Shown piece after piece: positions 1 to 9,385 of a stretch of 64,000 bases of DNA (position 1 is the first letter of the stretch; each line of letters starts with the position of its first letter). The notes beneath the pieces are model-generated. The model had not been told where the DNA came from. It searched no databases and was given only the letters and a program-made list of their open reading frames with translations. The stretch lies in assembly GCA_050186335.1 (NCBI GenBank), contig JBFWYO010000008.1, forward strand, positions 13,869 through 77,868. Direction: 5' to 3'. The position numbers were made by a program, and so were the translations under genes. The DNA is from JBFWYO01 sp050186335. GTDB lineage: Bacteria; Pseudomonadota; Alphaproteobacteria; Bin65.

Positions 1-834
1 GCGATCAACCAGGCGACCACGCGACCGCAATGGAGCCTGGCGGAGGCGATTGACGGATACGCGAAGGCTGGTATCCGCGGCATCGGCATCTGGCCCGACA
101 AGCTCGCCGAATGTGGCTTGGCCGCAGCGCGCCGGCTGTTGGGTCGGACCGGCCTGCGCGTGACATCGTATTGCGCCGGCGAAATGGTCGTCGACCGCGC
201 CGGCAAGCCGCAAAACACCGATCGCAACAAGCGCCTGATCGACGAAGCAGCCGAACTCGGGGCCGTATGCCTCGTCTGCGTGGTCGGCGGCCTGCCGGAG
301 GGTTCGCTTAATCTGGAAGCGGCCCGCATGCGAGCTTACGATACCCTCGCCGCATTGCTGCCGTATGCGCGCGCCGCCGGCGTCGACTTGGCGATCGAAC
401 CCATCCATCCCATGCGCGCGGCCGATGTTTCGTGCATCAGTACGCTCGCCCAGGCAAACCACATATGCGCGTCGCTGGGCGCCGGCGCCGGAATCGTCGT
501 CGACGCCTATCACGTGTGGTGGGATCCGCAACTCGCCGTCGAACTGGAGCGGGCGCGCGGGCGAATTTTATTGTTCCAGATTTGCGATTGGCTCATGGCC
601 ACGACGACGTTGGCGAACGATCGCGGCATGATGGGCGACGGCGTCATCGACTTGGCCGGATTGCACAGTCTGGTTCGCTCGGCCGGGTTCGGCGGAATGT
701 GCGAAGTGGAGATCATGTCGGAGCGCAACTGGTGGCGCCGGGATCCGGCCGAAGTCGTCGCCACCTGCCGGTCGCGGTTTCGTTCCTTACTGTCGCAGGT
801 CGGGTCGCTCGCCCCATCGCCTCAGGCCGGCTGA
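1..834 (+). CDS. Sugar phosphate isomerase/epimerase family protein (5' truncated)
   Basis: The reading frame is open from the first base, so the start lies outside the window; 277 codons are visible. The family has a xylose-isomerase-like TIM barrel (IolE, hydroxypyruvate isomerase, tagatose epimerase relatives) binding a divalent metal. Visible signatures are AIEPIHPM (first metal-ligand Glu), VVDAYHVWWD (Asp/His strand), FQICDW and CEVEIMSE near the C-terminus. Its end overlaps the end of the convergent flavin monooxygenase gene by 13 bases. Substrate cannot be told from sequence; the neighbouring monooxygenase and racemase-fold gene suggest a catabolic locus. Confidence 0.8.
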   Translation, partial: AINQATTRPQWSLAEAIDGYAKAGIRGIGIWPDKLAECGLAAARRLLGRTGLRVTSYCAGEMVVDRAGKPQNTDRNKRLIDEAAELGAVCLVCVVGGLPEGSLNLEAARMRAYDTLAALLPYARAAGVDLAIEPIHPMRAADVSCISTLAQANHICASLGAGAGIVVDAYHVWWDPQLAVELERARGRILLFQICDWLMATTTLANDRGMMGDGVIDLAGLHSLVRSAGFGGMCEVEIMSERNWWRRDPAEVVATCRSRFRSLLSQVGSLAPSPQAG

Positions 835-1955
835 GCCGCCGCCCGTAATCCCTTGCGCTCCAGCCTCGGCAGCACTTCGGCGGCGAAGAACGGAAATTCC
901 GCGACATAATCGACGAACGCGATGGTCGTGCCGGAGAATCCCGCTTCAGCCATTTCGGCCAAGCCATCGGCCACTTGGTCGGGCGTGCCGATCAGCGGAT
1001 AGCACCCATGGCCGGCCGCGAAACGGTAACGGAACAAGTCGCGCAGTTCCGGCGGGCGAGCCTGGGTGTTCGCCGCCTGCATGGCGAACCAGTGATCGGC
1101 CGCATCCCAGTCGCCGTTCTCATCGACATAGTATTTGTGAAACTCCTCCGCCTCGCGCCGCGTTGCCCGGCAAACGACGTAGGACGTGGTGAAAATGTCG
1201 ACTCTGCGTCCGGCCGACCGTGCCGCCGCCGTAATGGCGGCGACGTCCCGTCTGCCGCGGTCTAGTTCGGACAGAATCGTGAACAGGACGTCACAGTTGC
1301 GAATTGCGAATGCGCGACCGGCCGGTGAACCGCCCGCGTTCATGACAATGGGTGCGGTTGCGCCATATGGTCCCGGCCGGCCCACGACGCCGTTGAGCGT
1401 GAAGTACTTGCCGCGGATGTCGAAAGGTTGCGGTTCGGTCCATATCCGTTTGACGATATTCCACCATTCTTCGCCAAACGCGTACCGATCGTCGTGCTCC
1501 CGCTGATCGACACCGAACATCTCGAACTCGTCGACGTTCCAGCCACAGACGATATTGAGGCCGAAACGTCCGCCGCCGATATGATCCACCGTGACCATTT
1601 GTTTGGCCGCGTAGACCGGGTGAAGCAGCGGAACATGAACCGTCGCGAACACCGTGATGTTGCGCGTGTTGGCCAGGATGCCGGCGGCCCACGTCATTGC
1701 TTCGAACGAATGGCCTTGGAAATCGGATTCGCCGGGGTAGCCTTTCCAGCGCGCGAGCGGCAGCAGGAAATCAAAGCTCGCTTCGTCGGCCAGCCTGGCG
1801 ATGGCAAGATTGTTCGCCCAGCTTGCCTGCCAACGTTCGGGAATCTTGGTGGCCGCCAAACCGGATCCGCAATTGGCGGCAAAAATGCCGAGCTTGAACT
1901 TATTGCGCAAGCCAACGTAACGACTTCCGCGCGGCGCTTCCCCGGTATCAGGCAT
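822..1955 (-). CDS. LLM-class flavin-dependent monooxygenase (SsuD/RutA/SfnG-like)
   Basis: A 377-residue luciferase-like (bacterial luciferase fold) oxidoreductase, expected to use reduced FMN from a separate reductase and O2. Family signatures include SFEAMTWAAGILANTRNI, the HIGGGRFGLNIVCGWN strand typical of the RutA/SsuD/DmoA group, and PIVMNAGGSPAG. ATG at 1955 is chosen over GTG at 1961 because a GAGG motif sits 5 bases before it. It is transcribed divergently from the NIPSNAP gene. Alkanesulfonates, dimethyl sulfone or pyrimidines are known substrates in the group; none can be assigned here. Confidence 0.85.
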   Translation of the reverse strand: MPDTGEAPRGSRYVGLRNKFKLGIFAANCGSGLAATKIPERWQASWANNLAIARLADEASFDFLLPLARWKGYPGESDFQGHSFEAMTWAAGILANTRNITVFATVHVPLLHPVYAAKQMVTVDHIGGGRFGLNIVCGWNVDEFEMFGVDQREHDDRYAFGEEWWNIVKRIWTEPQPFDIRGKYFTLNGVVGRPGPYGATAPIVMNAGGSPAGRAFAIRNCDVLFTILSELDRGRRDVAAITAAARSAGRRVDIFTTSYVVCRATRREAEEFHKYYVDENGDWDAADHWFAMQAANTQARPPELRDLFRYRFAAGHGCYPLIGTPDQVADGLAEMAEAGFSGTTIAFVDYVAEFPFFAAEVLPRLERKGLRAAAQPA

Positions 1956-2215
1956 CGTCACCTCGTCAACTCAACCAGATGCGCCGCTTGCGGCATTTCG
2001 CCGGCGGCATGCGCCGGAGTCTCTTTCACCAACCATCGTCGCACCAAAGCCGAACCGATTTCCAGCTTCGTCTGAATATCATCGCAAAATTTAAAGTTTG
2101 ATTTCTTGTGATTTCGCCGTTTAATTCGACCGACCGGGTGGGTGCATCGCGGCACCAGCGCCGCCCCTGGCGCAACGCGCGAGTTTGTCGCGAATCCCGA
2201 CGAAAGCAGGAAGTC

Positions 2216-2530
2216 ATGATTGTCGAAGAACGGATCTACCGCCTACACCCGAAAAAAGTCGCCGAATTTCTGCGTATTTACGAGCAGCATGGGATTGCGG
2301 TGCACCGGCGTATTCTTGGCAACCTGATCGGTTACTTTACCACCGATGTGGGCCACTTGAACCAGCTCGTGCATTTTTGGGGCTTCAAGAGCCATGACGA
2401 TCGCGCTCGGCGGCGGGCACGACTGTTGAAGAACAAACAATGGAACGAATGCGCCGAAATGCTCGCGCCGCTCATCATCTCCCAGGAGAACCGGATTCTG
2501 ATCCCGACGCGATTTTCGCCGATCAAATGA
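2216..2530 (+). CDS. NIPSNAP family protein
   Basis: 104 residues of the NIPSNAP/dimeric ferredoxin-like fold. The pattern is recognisable: IVEERIYRLHPKKVAEF, then LIGYFTTDVGHLNQLVHFW and the DRARRRARL helix. ATG 2216 is chosen because AGGA lies 5-6 bases before it; an in-frame upstream extension has no family match. These small proteins often accompany catabolic oxidoreductases in Proteobacteria, but their biochemical role is unsettled. Divergent from the LLM monooxygenase with 260 bases between the starts. Confidence 0.8.
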   Translation: MIVEERIYRLHPKKVAEFLRIYEQHGIAVHRRILGNLIGYFTTDVGHLNQLVHFWGFKSHDDRARRRARLLKNKQWNECAEMLAPLIISQENRILIPTRFSPIK

Positions 2531-2612
2531 CGCTGCCGCGGCGGATCTTTTCCGCCGTGCGAGGGAATGCGTTTCGCATTTTCGGGATGCCCCGTCAAAA
2601 GGCAGGCGGCGG

Positions 2613-3407
2613 TCAGTCCTTGCCGGTCAGCGCGGCGAGCGCGGCCGCGCTCGGGCGGGCGTATACGTAGCGGCGGCTTGGCTCGAGTCCGGCCCGGCGC
2701 TGCATTGCGACGGCATATTCCGCGAACAACACGGCGGCGGCGATGGAATCGATGATCGGGATCTGATCGACCTCGTGCACATGATTGACCGCCATCATTG
2801 CCGCGACCAGCCCTTCGGCCGGGATGATCGCGTCCGCCCCCTGCACGATGGCCACGCGCGCCGCATTCTTGAAGCGTTCGATGTACGGCGCGGGCGTGTC
2901 GAAATTGGTGTCGAGTTCGCTTTCGGTCATGTCTTCGTCGACCACGTGCACGCCGGAGACGCGGGACTCCAAATGATGCGTCGCGATGGACTTCAGAATG
3001 TAGCCTTCGGCGAGCCGGCTGAGCGTGACGAGCCCGATACGCGGTGCCACGGTACAAGCGGTAAGCAGCGAACATTCGGACGCCGAGACGACCGGTATGG
3101 TCGCCAAAGAGCGCATTTCGCGCAGCACCGGCTCGCTGAACGTCGCGATGACGAACGCATCATGGCCGGTCCGTTCCGCCTGGGTCACGGCGTCCAAAAA
3201 CATCGGGATATAGGTTTGATGATAGGCGTAAGGCGACGAGACGCAGTCGACGATGGAGAGGCCGCGGTTGAATTTCCGGCTGCTGCCGTGCAGCGACACT
3301 TTCGTGCCGGGCGAGGCGACCTCTTCGAACCGCCGCGTCAGCGCCTTGCTGTAGCCCGGATGATGATCGAAATCCACGCCCGACTGATACCAAATGGAAA
3401 TACCCAT
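2613..3407 (-). CDS. Asp/Glu/hydantoin racemase-fold protein lacking both catalytic cysteines
   Basis: 264 residues with the aspartate/glutamate racemase fold (Glu racemase, hydantoin racemase, maleate isomerase, arylmalonate decarboxylase superfamily). Start at 3407 is set by a strong GGGGGAG Shine-Dalgarno; a longer frame to 3551 exists but is not conserved-looking. Two features depart from active racemases: the first catalytic Cys position reads IATFSEP (Thr89) and the second reads IIPAEGL (around residues 195-199). Cysteines remain at 55, 112 and 118, outside those motifs. A racemase activity is therefore doubtful; a hydrolase or isomerase using other residues is possible. Confidence 0.75.
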   Translation of the reverse strand: MGISIWYQSGVDFDHHPGYSKALTRRFEEVASPGTKVSLHGSSRKFNRGLSIVDCVSSPYAYHQTYIPMFLDAVTQAERTGHDAFVIATFSEPVLREMRSLATIPVVSASECSLLTACTVAPRIGLVTLSRLAEGYILKSIATHHLESRVSGVHVVDEDMTESELDTNFDTPAPYIERFKNAARVAIVQGADAIIPAEGLVAAMMAVNHVHEVDQIPIIDSIAAAVLFAEYAVAMQRRAGLEPSRRYVYARPSAAALAALTGKD

Positions 3408-3574
3408 GCGTTCTCCCCCGATCGATCGTTTCTCGATGACTTTGTCGTTTCCGGCACACACACCCAAGGTTCCAACTCTATCAGGCTTGCCGACCGGGTG
3501 CGACGCTGTGGCGATTTCGCGCGCGACAGCGAGAATCAGGGCAAACGGCAAGGTTCGGAATTCTCAGGGGGAAG

Positions 3575-3650
<76 letters not shown>

Positions 3651-3785
3651 GAATTCGGGAGTTTCGACCGCGGGGTCTGCGCGGGAGGCGGCTCTATAGC
3701 AAAGCGCCCCGGCTTTGTCGAGGCTGGCAAAGTGGCTCAACGGCTGGGCTTCTGCCGGTTTTCGCCGGTCCGAACGGCAGCCACG

Positions 3786-4919
3786 CTACGACTCGTTGTC
3801 GAAGCGGCCGATTTTGGCCTCGCGATGGGTGTGAATGCTGAGGATCAGGCCGAACCCGAACATCAGGGTCATCATCGACGTGCCGCCGTAGGAGACCAGC
3901 GGCAACGGCACGCCGACCACCGGCAGCAGGCCCATCACCATGCCCATATTGATGAACACATAGAGAAAGAAAGTGAAGGTCACGCCGATCGCCAGCAGCC
4001 GACCAAACTGGTTGCGCGAACGCAGGCTGGCGACGATCCCGTACCAGACGATCAACCCATACAGGCACAGCAGGATCAAGCCGCCGACCAGGCCCCACTC
4101 TTCGGCCAGGATCGACAGGATGAAATCGGTGTGCATTTCGGGCAGGAAATTCAGGTGAATCTGCGTGCCCTGCAGCAGCCCCTTGCCGAACACGCCGCCC
4201 GAGCCGAACGCGATCTTCGACTGGATGATGTGATAGCCGGTGCCGAGCGGGTCGGTCTCCGGATCCATGAACGTCAGCAAGCGCTGTTTCTGGTAGTCGC
4301 GCAAATAGTGCCAGGCGACCGGAATCGCCGCCGCCGCCGCCGCCAGCACGACCGCGAACTTCCACAATTTGACGCCCGCCATGTAGAACATCACCGCCCC
4401 CACCACGAGCAGGATGACGGCGGTGCCGAGGTCCGGCTGCTTGAGCACCAGGCCGACCGGCACCAGGATCATCAGCGTCGGCACCACGAGCCGGATCGGC
4501 CGCTTGACGTCGTCGAAGTTCGATTTGTGGAAATAGCGCGCCAGCGCGAGCACGAGCGCGATCTTGGCGACTTCCGACGGCTGCAGCCGGATGACGCCGA
4601 GATTGAGCCACCGTTCGGCGCCCTTGGACAGGATGCCGACCACGTCGACGGCGATCAGCATGACGATCGAAATCGCGTAAATCACGTACGCGTAGCGCAG
4701 CCAGAGCCGTAGATCGGTGACCGCGACCGCCAGCATGATCAGAAATGCGATGGCGAAGCGGCCGATCTGGCGCGTGGCCCACGGGTCGTATTTGCCGCCG
4801 GCCGCCGAGTACAGCAGCACCACGCCGACCGCCGCGACCGCGATCAGCAGCAGCACCAGGCCCCATTGCATGGCGCCGAGCCGTGACACGATGGACAACA
4901 TTTCGGGACGGCGCGCCAT
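3786..4919 (-). CDS. rodA: Rod shape-determining protein RodA (SEDS glycosyltransferase)
   Basis: 377 residues, about ten membrane segments, SEDS family. RodA polymerises lipid II glycan for lateral wall growth together with PBP2. Recognisable motifs are RWLNLGVIRLQPSEVAKI, KQPDLGTA, the LPEMHTDFILSILAEEWG loop and VSYGGTSMM. ATG overlaps the mrdA stop by one base (TGATG), so it is translationally coupled as last gene of the mreB-mreC-mreD-mrdA-rodA operon. Confidence 0.96.
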   Translation of the reverse strand: MARRPEMLSIVSRLGAMQWGLVLLLIAVAAVGVVLLYSAAGGKYDPWATRQIGRFAIAFLIMLAVAVTDLRLWLRYAYVIYAISIVMLIAVDVVGILSKGAERWLNLGVIRLQPSEVAKIALVLALARYFHKSNFDDVKRPIRLVVPTLMILVPVGLVLKQPDLGTAVILLVVGAVMFYMAGVKLWKFAVVLAAAAAAIPVAWHYLRDYQKQRLLTFMDPETDPLGTGYHIIQSKIAFGSGGVFGKGLLQGTQIHLNFLPEMHTDFILSILAEEWGLVGGLILLCLYGLIVWYGIVASLRSRNQFGRLLAIGVTFTFFLYVFINMGMVMGLLPVVGVPLPLVSYGGTSMMTLMFGFGLILSIHTHREAKIGRFDNES

Positions 4920-6829
4920 CAACGCCCCCGTATCATCGTGGTGGCGTCCTGGCGCATGTCGGGCGCCAGCGCCACGTTGCCCGAACGCCGGCGCTGGCAT
5001 TCCAGCAGGATGTCCCGCACCGCGGGCGCCGCCACCGCGCCGCCGCCGCCGCCGTGCTCGACGATCACCGTGCAGGCATAGCGCGGCGCGTGTGCGGGCG
5101 CATACCCGACGAACAGTGCGTGGTCGCGCTGCTCCCAGGGCAGATCCTCGTTGCGCTTGACGCCGCTGGCACGTTCGGCCGGCGTGATGCGGCGCACCTG
5201 CGAGGTGCCGGTCTTGCCGCCCATGGCGTATTCCGGATCGACGATGCGCGCGCCGAAGGCGGTTCCGCCCGGTTCGTTCACCACGCCGTTCATGGCGTCC
5301 ACCACCGCCTTCAGATGCGCCGGATCGACGCCAATATCGTTGAACGCCGGCGTCGGCAACAATTTGTGCGATTTCGGATTGGCCGGATCCATGGTGCCGC
5401 GCACCAGGCGCGGAAGCACGGCTTTGCCACCGTTGACCATGCGCGCCGTCATGAACGCCAGCTGCAGCGGCGTCGTCAGCACATAGCCTTGCCCGATCCC
5501 TGACACCACGGTTTCGCCGGGATGCCATTTCGGATCGCGCGAGTTCAGGCTCTTCCAGGCCACGGTCGGGATCAGGCCCGAACGTTCGCCGGGGATGTCG
5601 ATGCCGAGCCGGCTGCCGAGGCCCAGGCGATGCGCCATGTCGGCGATGCCGTCGATGCCGACCTTCAGCGCGGTCTGGTAGAAGAAGACGTCGCACGACT
5701 GCTTGAGGCCCCACAACAACTGCATGGCGCCGTGGCCGCCGCGCTTCCAGCAGTGGAAGCGCGCGCTGCCGAGGTCCAGATGGCCATGGCAGCTGACCGA
5801 ATAATTGGGATTGATGACGCCGGCTTGCAGCCCGGCCAGCGCCACCACCATTTTGAAGGTCGAGCCGGGTGAGTATTGCCCGGCGATCGACTTGTTGGTG
5901 AGCGGCGCCTTCGGATCCTGCAGCAGGTCGCGCCAGATGCGCCCGCGCACGCCCTTGTTGAACGCGCCCGGATCGAAGCTCGGATGATTGGCGAGCGCGA
6001 GAACGTCGCCGTAATCGACGTCGACGACCACCGCAGCCGCGCTGTCGAATGCGCTCAGGCGCCGGGCGCAAAATTCCTGGAGTCCGCCGTCGAGCGTGCT
6101 GAGCACGTCCAGGCCGGGCTGGCCCTCGCGGCGCGACAGCTCGCGCTGCACGCGGCCCGACGCGTTGACTTCGACCTGGCTGGTGCCGCCGGTGCCGCGC
6201 AGGAGGTCGTCATGGGTCTTCTCGATGCCGCTCTTGCCGACGCGGAAATCGGGCTGGAACATCAGCGGATCGGCGTCCTCGATCTGTTCGTCTTCGGCCG
6301 GCGGACCGACATATCCCAGGACATGCGCCGCCGCCGCACCCAGCGGGTACGTCCGGGTCAGGCCGGGCTCGACGTAGATACCGTGCAGATCCGGCGCGTT
6401 GACTTCGATGCGCGCCACCTGTTCCCAGCTGATGTCGGTGAATAGGGTTACCGGCGCGTGAATGCGCTGGCGCTTGATCTCGCGCTTGATGCGGATGCGA
6501 TCGTCGTCGGAAATGTCCATCGTCGACGACAGCATATCGAGCGCAGCATCGATGCCGCCGGTGCGCTCGGCCACCATGACCACGCGATAATCGCCCCGGT
6601 TGGTCGCGATCGGTTTGCCGAAGCGATCGAGGATGCGCCCGCGCGGCGGAATCAACAGCCTCAGGTTGATGCGGTTTTCGTCGGCCAGCAGCGTATATTT
6701 CTCTGCCTCGAGCACCTGCAGCTGGTACATGCGGCCGAACAGCGCCGACAGCAGCAACAGCTTGCCGCCGCCCAACAGCACGGCGCGGCGGGTGAAGGTG
6801 CGGGACTGGTCGCGATCCTTGCGGGCCAT
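4919..6829 (-). CDS. mrdA: Penicillin-binding protein 2 (transpeptidase)
   Basis: 636 residues, class B PBP. Cross-links peptidoglycan in the elongasome with RodA. A short cytoplasmic N-terminus is followed by one membrane anchor (about residues 15-33), the dimerisation domain beginning PPRGRILDRFG, and the transpeptidase domain. Active-site motifs are intact: SxxK as STFK (Ser323-Lys326), SxN-like SCD (378-380) and KTG (539-541). It follows mreD with one base between. Confidence 0.96.
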   Translation of the reverse strand: MARKDRDQSRTFTRRAVLLGGGKLLLLSALFGRMYQLQVLEAEKYTLLADENRINLRLLIPPRGRILDRFGKPIATNRGDYRVVMVAERTGGIDAALDMLSSTMDISDDDRIRIKREIKRQRIHAPVTLFTDISWEQVARIEVNAPDLHGIYVEPGLTRTYPLGAAAAHVLGYVGPPAEDEQIEDADPLMFQPDFRVGKSGIEKTHDDLLRGTGGTSQVEVNASGRVQRELSRREGQPGLDVLSTLDGGLQEFCARRLSAFDSAAAVVVDVDYGDVLALANHPSFDPGAFNKGVRGRIWRDLLQDPKAPLTNKSIAGQYSPGSTFKMVVALAGLQAGVINPNYSVSCHGHLDLGSARFHCWKRGGHGAMQLLWGLKQSCDVFFYQTALKVGIDGIADMAHRLGLGSRLGIDIPGERSGLIPTVAWKSLNSRDPKWHPGETVVSGIGQGYVLTTPLQLAFMTARMVNGGKAVLPRLVRGTMDPANPKSHKLLPTPAFNDIGVDPAHLKAVVDAMNGVVNEPGGTAFGARIVDPEYAMGGKTGTSQVRRITPAERASGVKRNEDLPWEQRDHALFVGYAPAHAPRYACTVIVEHGGGGGAVAAPAVRDILLECQRRRSGNVALAPDMRQDATTMIRGR

Positions 6830-6830
6830 C

Positions 6831-7346
6831 TCAGGCGTTCCGCAAGGTGGCGCGTTGCAGCAACTGCAGCAGACGCGCGACGATCGGGAACAGGGCCACG
6901 GTCAGCACGCACTGGAAGATCGCCGGCAGTCCGTTGACCGAGAAGCCGGCCAGGGCCGAATTCAGCGCCCAATGGAAAAACGACCAGACCGAAGCGGTCA
7001 CCGCGAAACCGAGCCACAGCACGCCAAAGGTGCGGCCGTAGATCAACTCCGACTGGCGTCGCAGCACCGCCTGCACGATCAGCAGCACGAACGACGACAG
7101 GCCCAGCGGGGTGCCGCGCAGCAAATCCTCGAACAGGCCGAGCGCGAACACGGCGGTATACGGCATCAGTTCGCCGCGCCAGACCGTCCAGCAATAGACC
7201 GCCATCAGGGCGAAGCACGGCATGATGCGGCCGATATCGGGAATCGGCAGCGGCGCGATCGAGACCAACACCAGCACGAACGCGCTCAGGACGGGCACCG
7301 AGCGGCGCCCGAACCCATCCAGCGAGTGGGCCCAACTGTCGGTCAT
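6831..7346 (-). CDS. mreD: Rod shape-determining protein MreD
   Basis: 171 residues, several hydrophobic segments, and the MreD pattern in which a PxxGxSSFVLL stretch follows GLFEDLLRGTPLG. MreD is the small integral-membrane part of the MreBCD elongation scaffold. Its ATG overlaps the mreC stop by four bases (ATGA). Sequence conservation in this family is low, so the call rests partly on position between mreC and mrdA. Confidence 0.92.
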   Translation of the reverse strand: MTDSWAHSLDGFGRRSVPVLSAFVLVLVSIAPLPIPDIGRIMPCFALMAVYCWTVWRGELMPYTAVFALGLFEDLLRGTPLGLSSFVLLIVQAVLRRQSELIYGRTFGVLWLGFAVTASVWSFFHWALNSALAGFSVNGLPAIFQCVLTVALFPIVARLLQLLQRATLRNA

Positions 7347-8224
7347 CGCCGGGGCACTTCGCCCAGGGCGCGCGTCGGCTTGTTGCCGGGTACCGCGCCC
7401 GGGCTCTCGATTTCGAGAATTTTGACCTGGCCCAGCCGGTTCCAATTGACCGCCGGTTGCACGCGAATTATCGGCCCATCGACCTCGACGACGATGCCGG
7501 CCAGCAGGCCGGGGGGTATCAGGCCGCCATGCCCGGAGGTGACCAGCCGGTCGCCCTTCTCGACCTGGACCGTACGCGGCAAGTAGACCAGCCGCGGCCG
7601 CTCGGTATTGTCGCCGGCCAGCACGGCCTTCTCGCCGTTCTTTTCCAGCAGCACGGGAATCCGCGAATTCACGTCCGTGATCAACATGACGCGCGACGAG
7701 CGCTCGCCGACCTCGGTCACGCGGCCGGCCAGCCCGTCCCCGCTGATCACGGCGCGGCCCTTCTCGATGCCGTCGCGCAAGCCCGCGCGGACCAGGAGGC
7801 TGCGCACGTAGACGCCGCCGGTGTCGGCGATCACGCGCGCCGCGACCGCCTTGATCTGATCGCGCGGGCCGGCATTGAGCAGGCGCCGCAACTCCTTGTT
7901 CTCGCGCTCGAATTGGCGATTCTGGGTTTCCAGTTGCCGCAGCCGCGCGACTTCCGCCTTCAACTCGGCGTTCTCGCGCTGAACCGTCTTGATCTCCTCG
8001 AACGAGGTCGCCCAATTGCCAACCGATTCGAACGGCTCGGCGACGGCCTCGAACAGCGGCGTGAAGAAGCCGGACAGTGCGGTCCGGGCGCGTTCGGCCC
8101 ACGGCGCATCGACCTTGCCGATGACGATCAAGGCCAGCGAAGCGACCAGCAGAATCACCAGCGAGAAACGCTGCAACCACAGCCGCAGATAGGAAAGCCG
8201 ATTGTTCGAGCGTCCGCGCCGCAT
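7343..8224 (-). CDS. mreC: Rod shape-determining protein MreC
   Basis: About 293 residues: short cytoplasmic head, one membrane segment (about residues 15-37), a coiled coil around KTVQRENAELKAEVARL, then the periplasmic beta domains with GGVYVRSLLVRAG and TSGHGGLIPPGLLAG. MreC links MreB filaments to the PBP2/RodA synthase. ATG 8224 is preceded immediately by an in-frame TTG at 8227; an AAGGAG motif is 9 bases from the TTG and 12 from the ATG, so either may be used. Confidence 0.95.
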   Translation of the reverse strand: MRRGRSNNRLSYLRLWLQRFSLVILLVASLALIVIGKVDAPWAERARTALSGFFTPLFEAVAEPFESVGNWATSFEEIKTVQRENAELKAEVARLRQLETQNRQFERENKELRRLLNAGPRDQIKAVAARVIADTGGVYVRSLLVRAGLRDGIEKGRAVISGDGLAGRVTEVGERSSRVMLITDVNSRIPVLLEKNGEKAVLAGDNTERPRLVYLPRTVQVEKGDRLVTSGHGGLIPPGLLAGIVVEVDGPIIRVQPAVNWNRLGQVKILEIESPGAVPGNKPTRALGEVPRR

Positions 8225-8324
8225 CAAGGCTGCGCACTCCTTCGCCTTTTACCTCCCGCGCGGCTGTGGCGCGCGGTGCCTCGAAACGTCCGATATCCGG
8301 CCGCCGACCGGTTCAGGCTGACCT

Positions 8325-8357
8325 AATAGGCACTCAATAGGCACTCAATAGGCACTC
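8325..8357. repeat. Three tandem copies of an 11-bp unit across the mreB stop codon
   Basis: The unit AATAGGCACTC is repeated exactly three times (8325-8335, 8336-8346, 8347-8357). The promoter-proximal copy encodes the last residues of MreB and the stop; the other two lie in the mreB-mreC gap. Because 11 is not a multiple of three, gain or loss of a copy would not lengthen MreB, since the stop is within the first junction. Confidence 0.9.
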
Positions 8358-9385
8358 ATCAGCAGCGATTTGAAACGCCGCATATCCTCGAGGCACCGCC
8401 CCGTGCCCAACGCCACGCAGGATAACGGGTCGTCCGCGATCGAAACCGGCAGGCCGGTGGCCTGGCGCAGCACGAAATCGAGGTTCGACAGCAGCCCGCC
8501 GCCGCCGGTCAGCATGATGCCCTTATCCACGATATCGGCCGCCAGTTCCGGCGCCGTGTGCTCGAGCGAGGTCTTGACCGCCTCGATGATCGCGCTCACC
8601 GGTTCGGCCAGGGCTTCGGCGATCTGCCGTTCGCTGATGACCAGCTCCTTGGGTACGCCATTCATCAGATCGCGGCCCTTGACCGAGATCATCCGCCCAT
8701 CGCCGCCGCGCGGCAGCGCCGCCGAGCCGATTTCCTTCTTGATCCGTTCGGCGCTGGTTTCGCCGATCAGGACGTTATGGTTGCGGCGGATGTAGGCGAT
8801 GATCGCGTCGTCCATCTTGTCGCCGCCGACGCGCACCGACTTCGAGTAGACAATGCCGCCGAGCGACAGGACCGCCACTTCCGTGGTGCCGCCGCCGATA
8901 TCGACCACCATCGACCCCGTGGGCTCGGTCACCGGCAGACCGGCGCCGATCGCCGCCGCCATCGGCTCCTCGACCAGGAACACGCGGCGCGCGCCGGCGT
9001 GTTCTGCGGATTCCTGGATCGCGCGGCGTTCGACCGCGGTCGAGCCCGACGGCACGCAGACGACGATCTGCGGGCTGGCGAAGGTTCGGCGGTTGTGCAC
9101 TTTGCGGATGAAATGCTTGATCATTTCCTCCGCGACCTCGAAATCGGCGATTACGCCGTCGCGCAGCGGGCGGATGGCCTGAATGTTGCCCGGCGTTCGG
9201 CCGAGCATCATCTTGGCTTCCTCGCCGACCGCGAGCACCTGGCGCTTGCCCTTGATTTCGGTCAGCACCACGACCGACGGCTCGTTCAACACGATGCCGC
9301 GGCCCTTGACGTACACGAGCGTGTTGGCCGTGCCGAGATCGATGGCCATATCGCTGGATAGCAGTCCGAGAAGTCCGGAAATCAT
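8345..9385 (-). CDS. mreB: Rod shape-determining protein MreB (bacterial actin)
   Basis: 346 residues, the usual MreB length. Actin-fold ATPase forming membrane-bound filaments that orient lateral wall synthesis. Signatures are DLGTANTLVYVKGRGIVLNE (phosphate 1), VVDIGGGTTEVAVLS (phosphate 2) and the adenosine motif IMLTGGGGLL. First gene of the elongation operon; 120 bases separate it from mreC, and the 705-bp gap upstream presumably holds the promoter. Confidence 0.98.
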   Translation of the reverse strand: MISGLLGLLSSDMAIDLGTANTLVYVKGRGIVLNEPSVVVLTEIKGKRQVLAVGEEAKMMLGRTPGNIQAIRPLRDGVIADFEVAEEMIKHFIRKVHNRRTFASPQIVVCVPSGSTAVERRAIQESAEHAGARRVFLVEEPMAAAIGAGLPVTEPTGSMVVDIGGGTTEVAVLSLGGIVYSKSVRVGGDKMDDAIIAYIRRNHNVLIGETSAERIKKEIGSAALPRGGDGRMISVKGRDLMNGVPKELVISERQIAEALAEPVSAIIEAVKTSLEHTAPELAADIVDKGIMLTGGGGLLSNLDFVLRQATGLPVSIADDPLSCVALGTGRCLEDMRRFKSLLMSAY

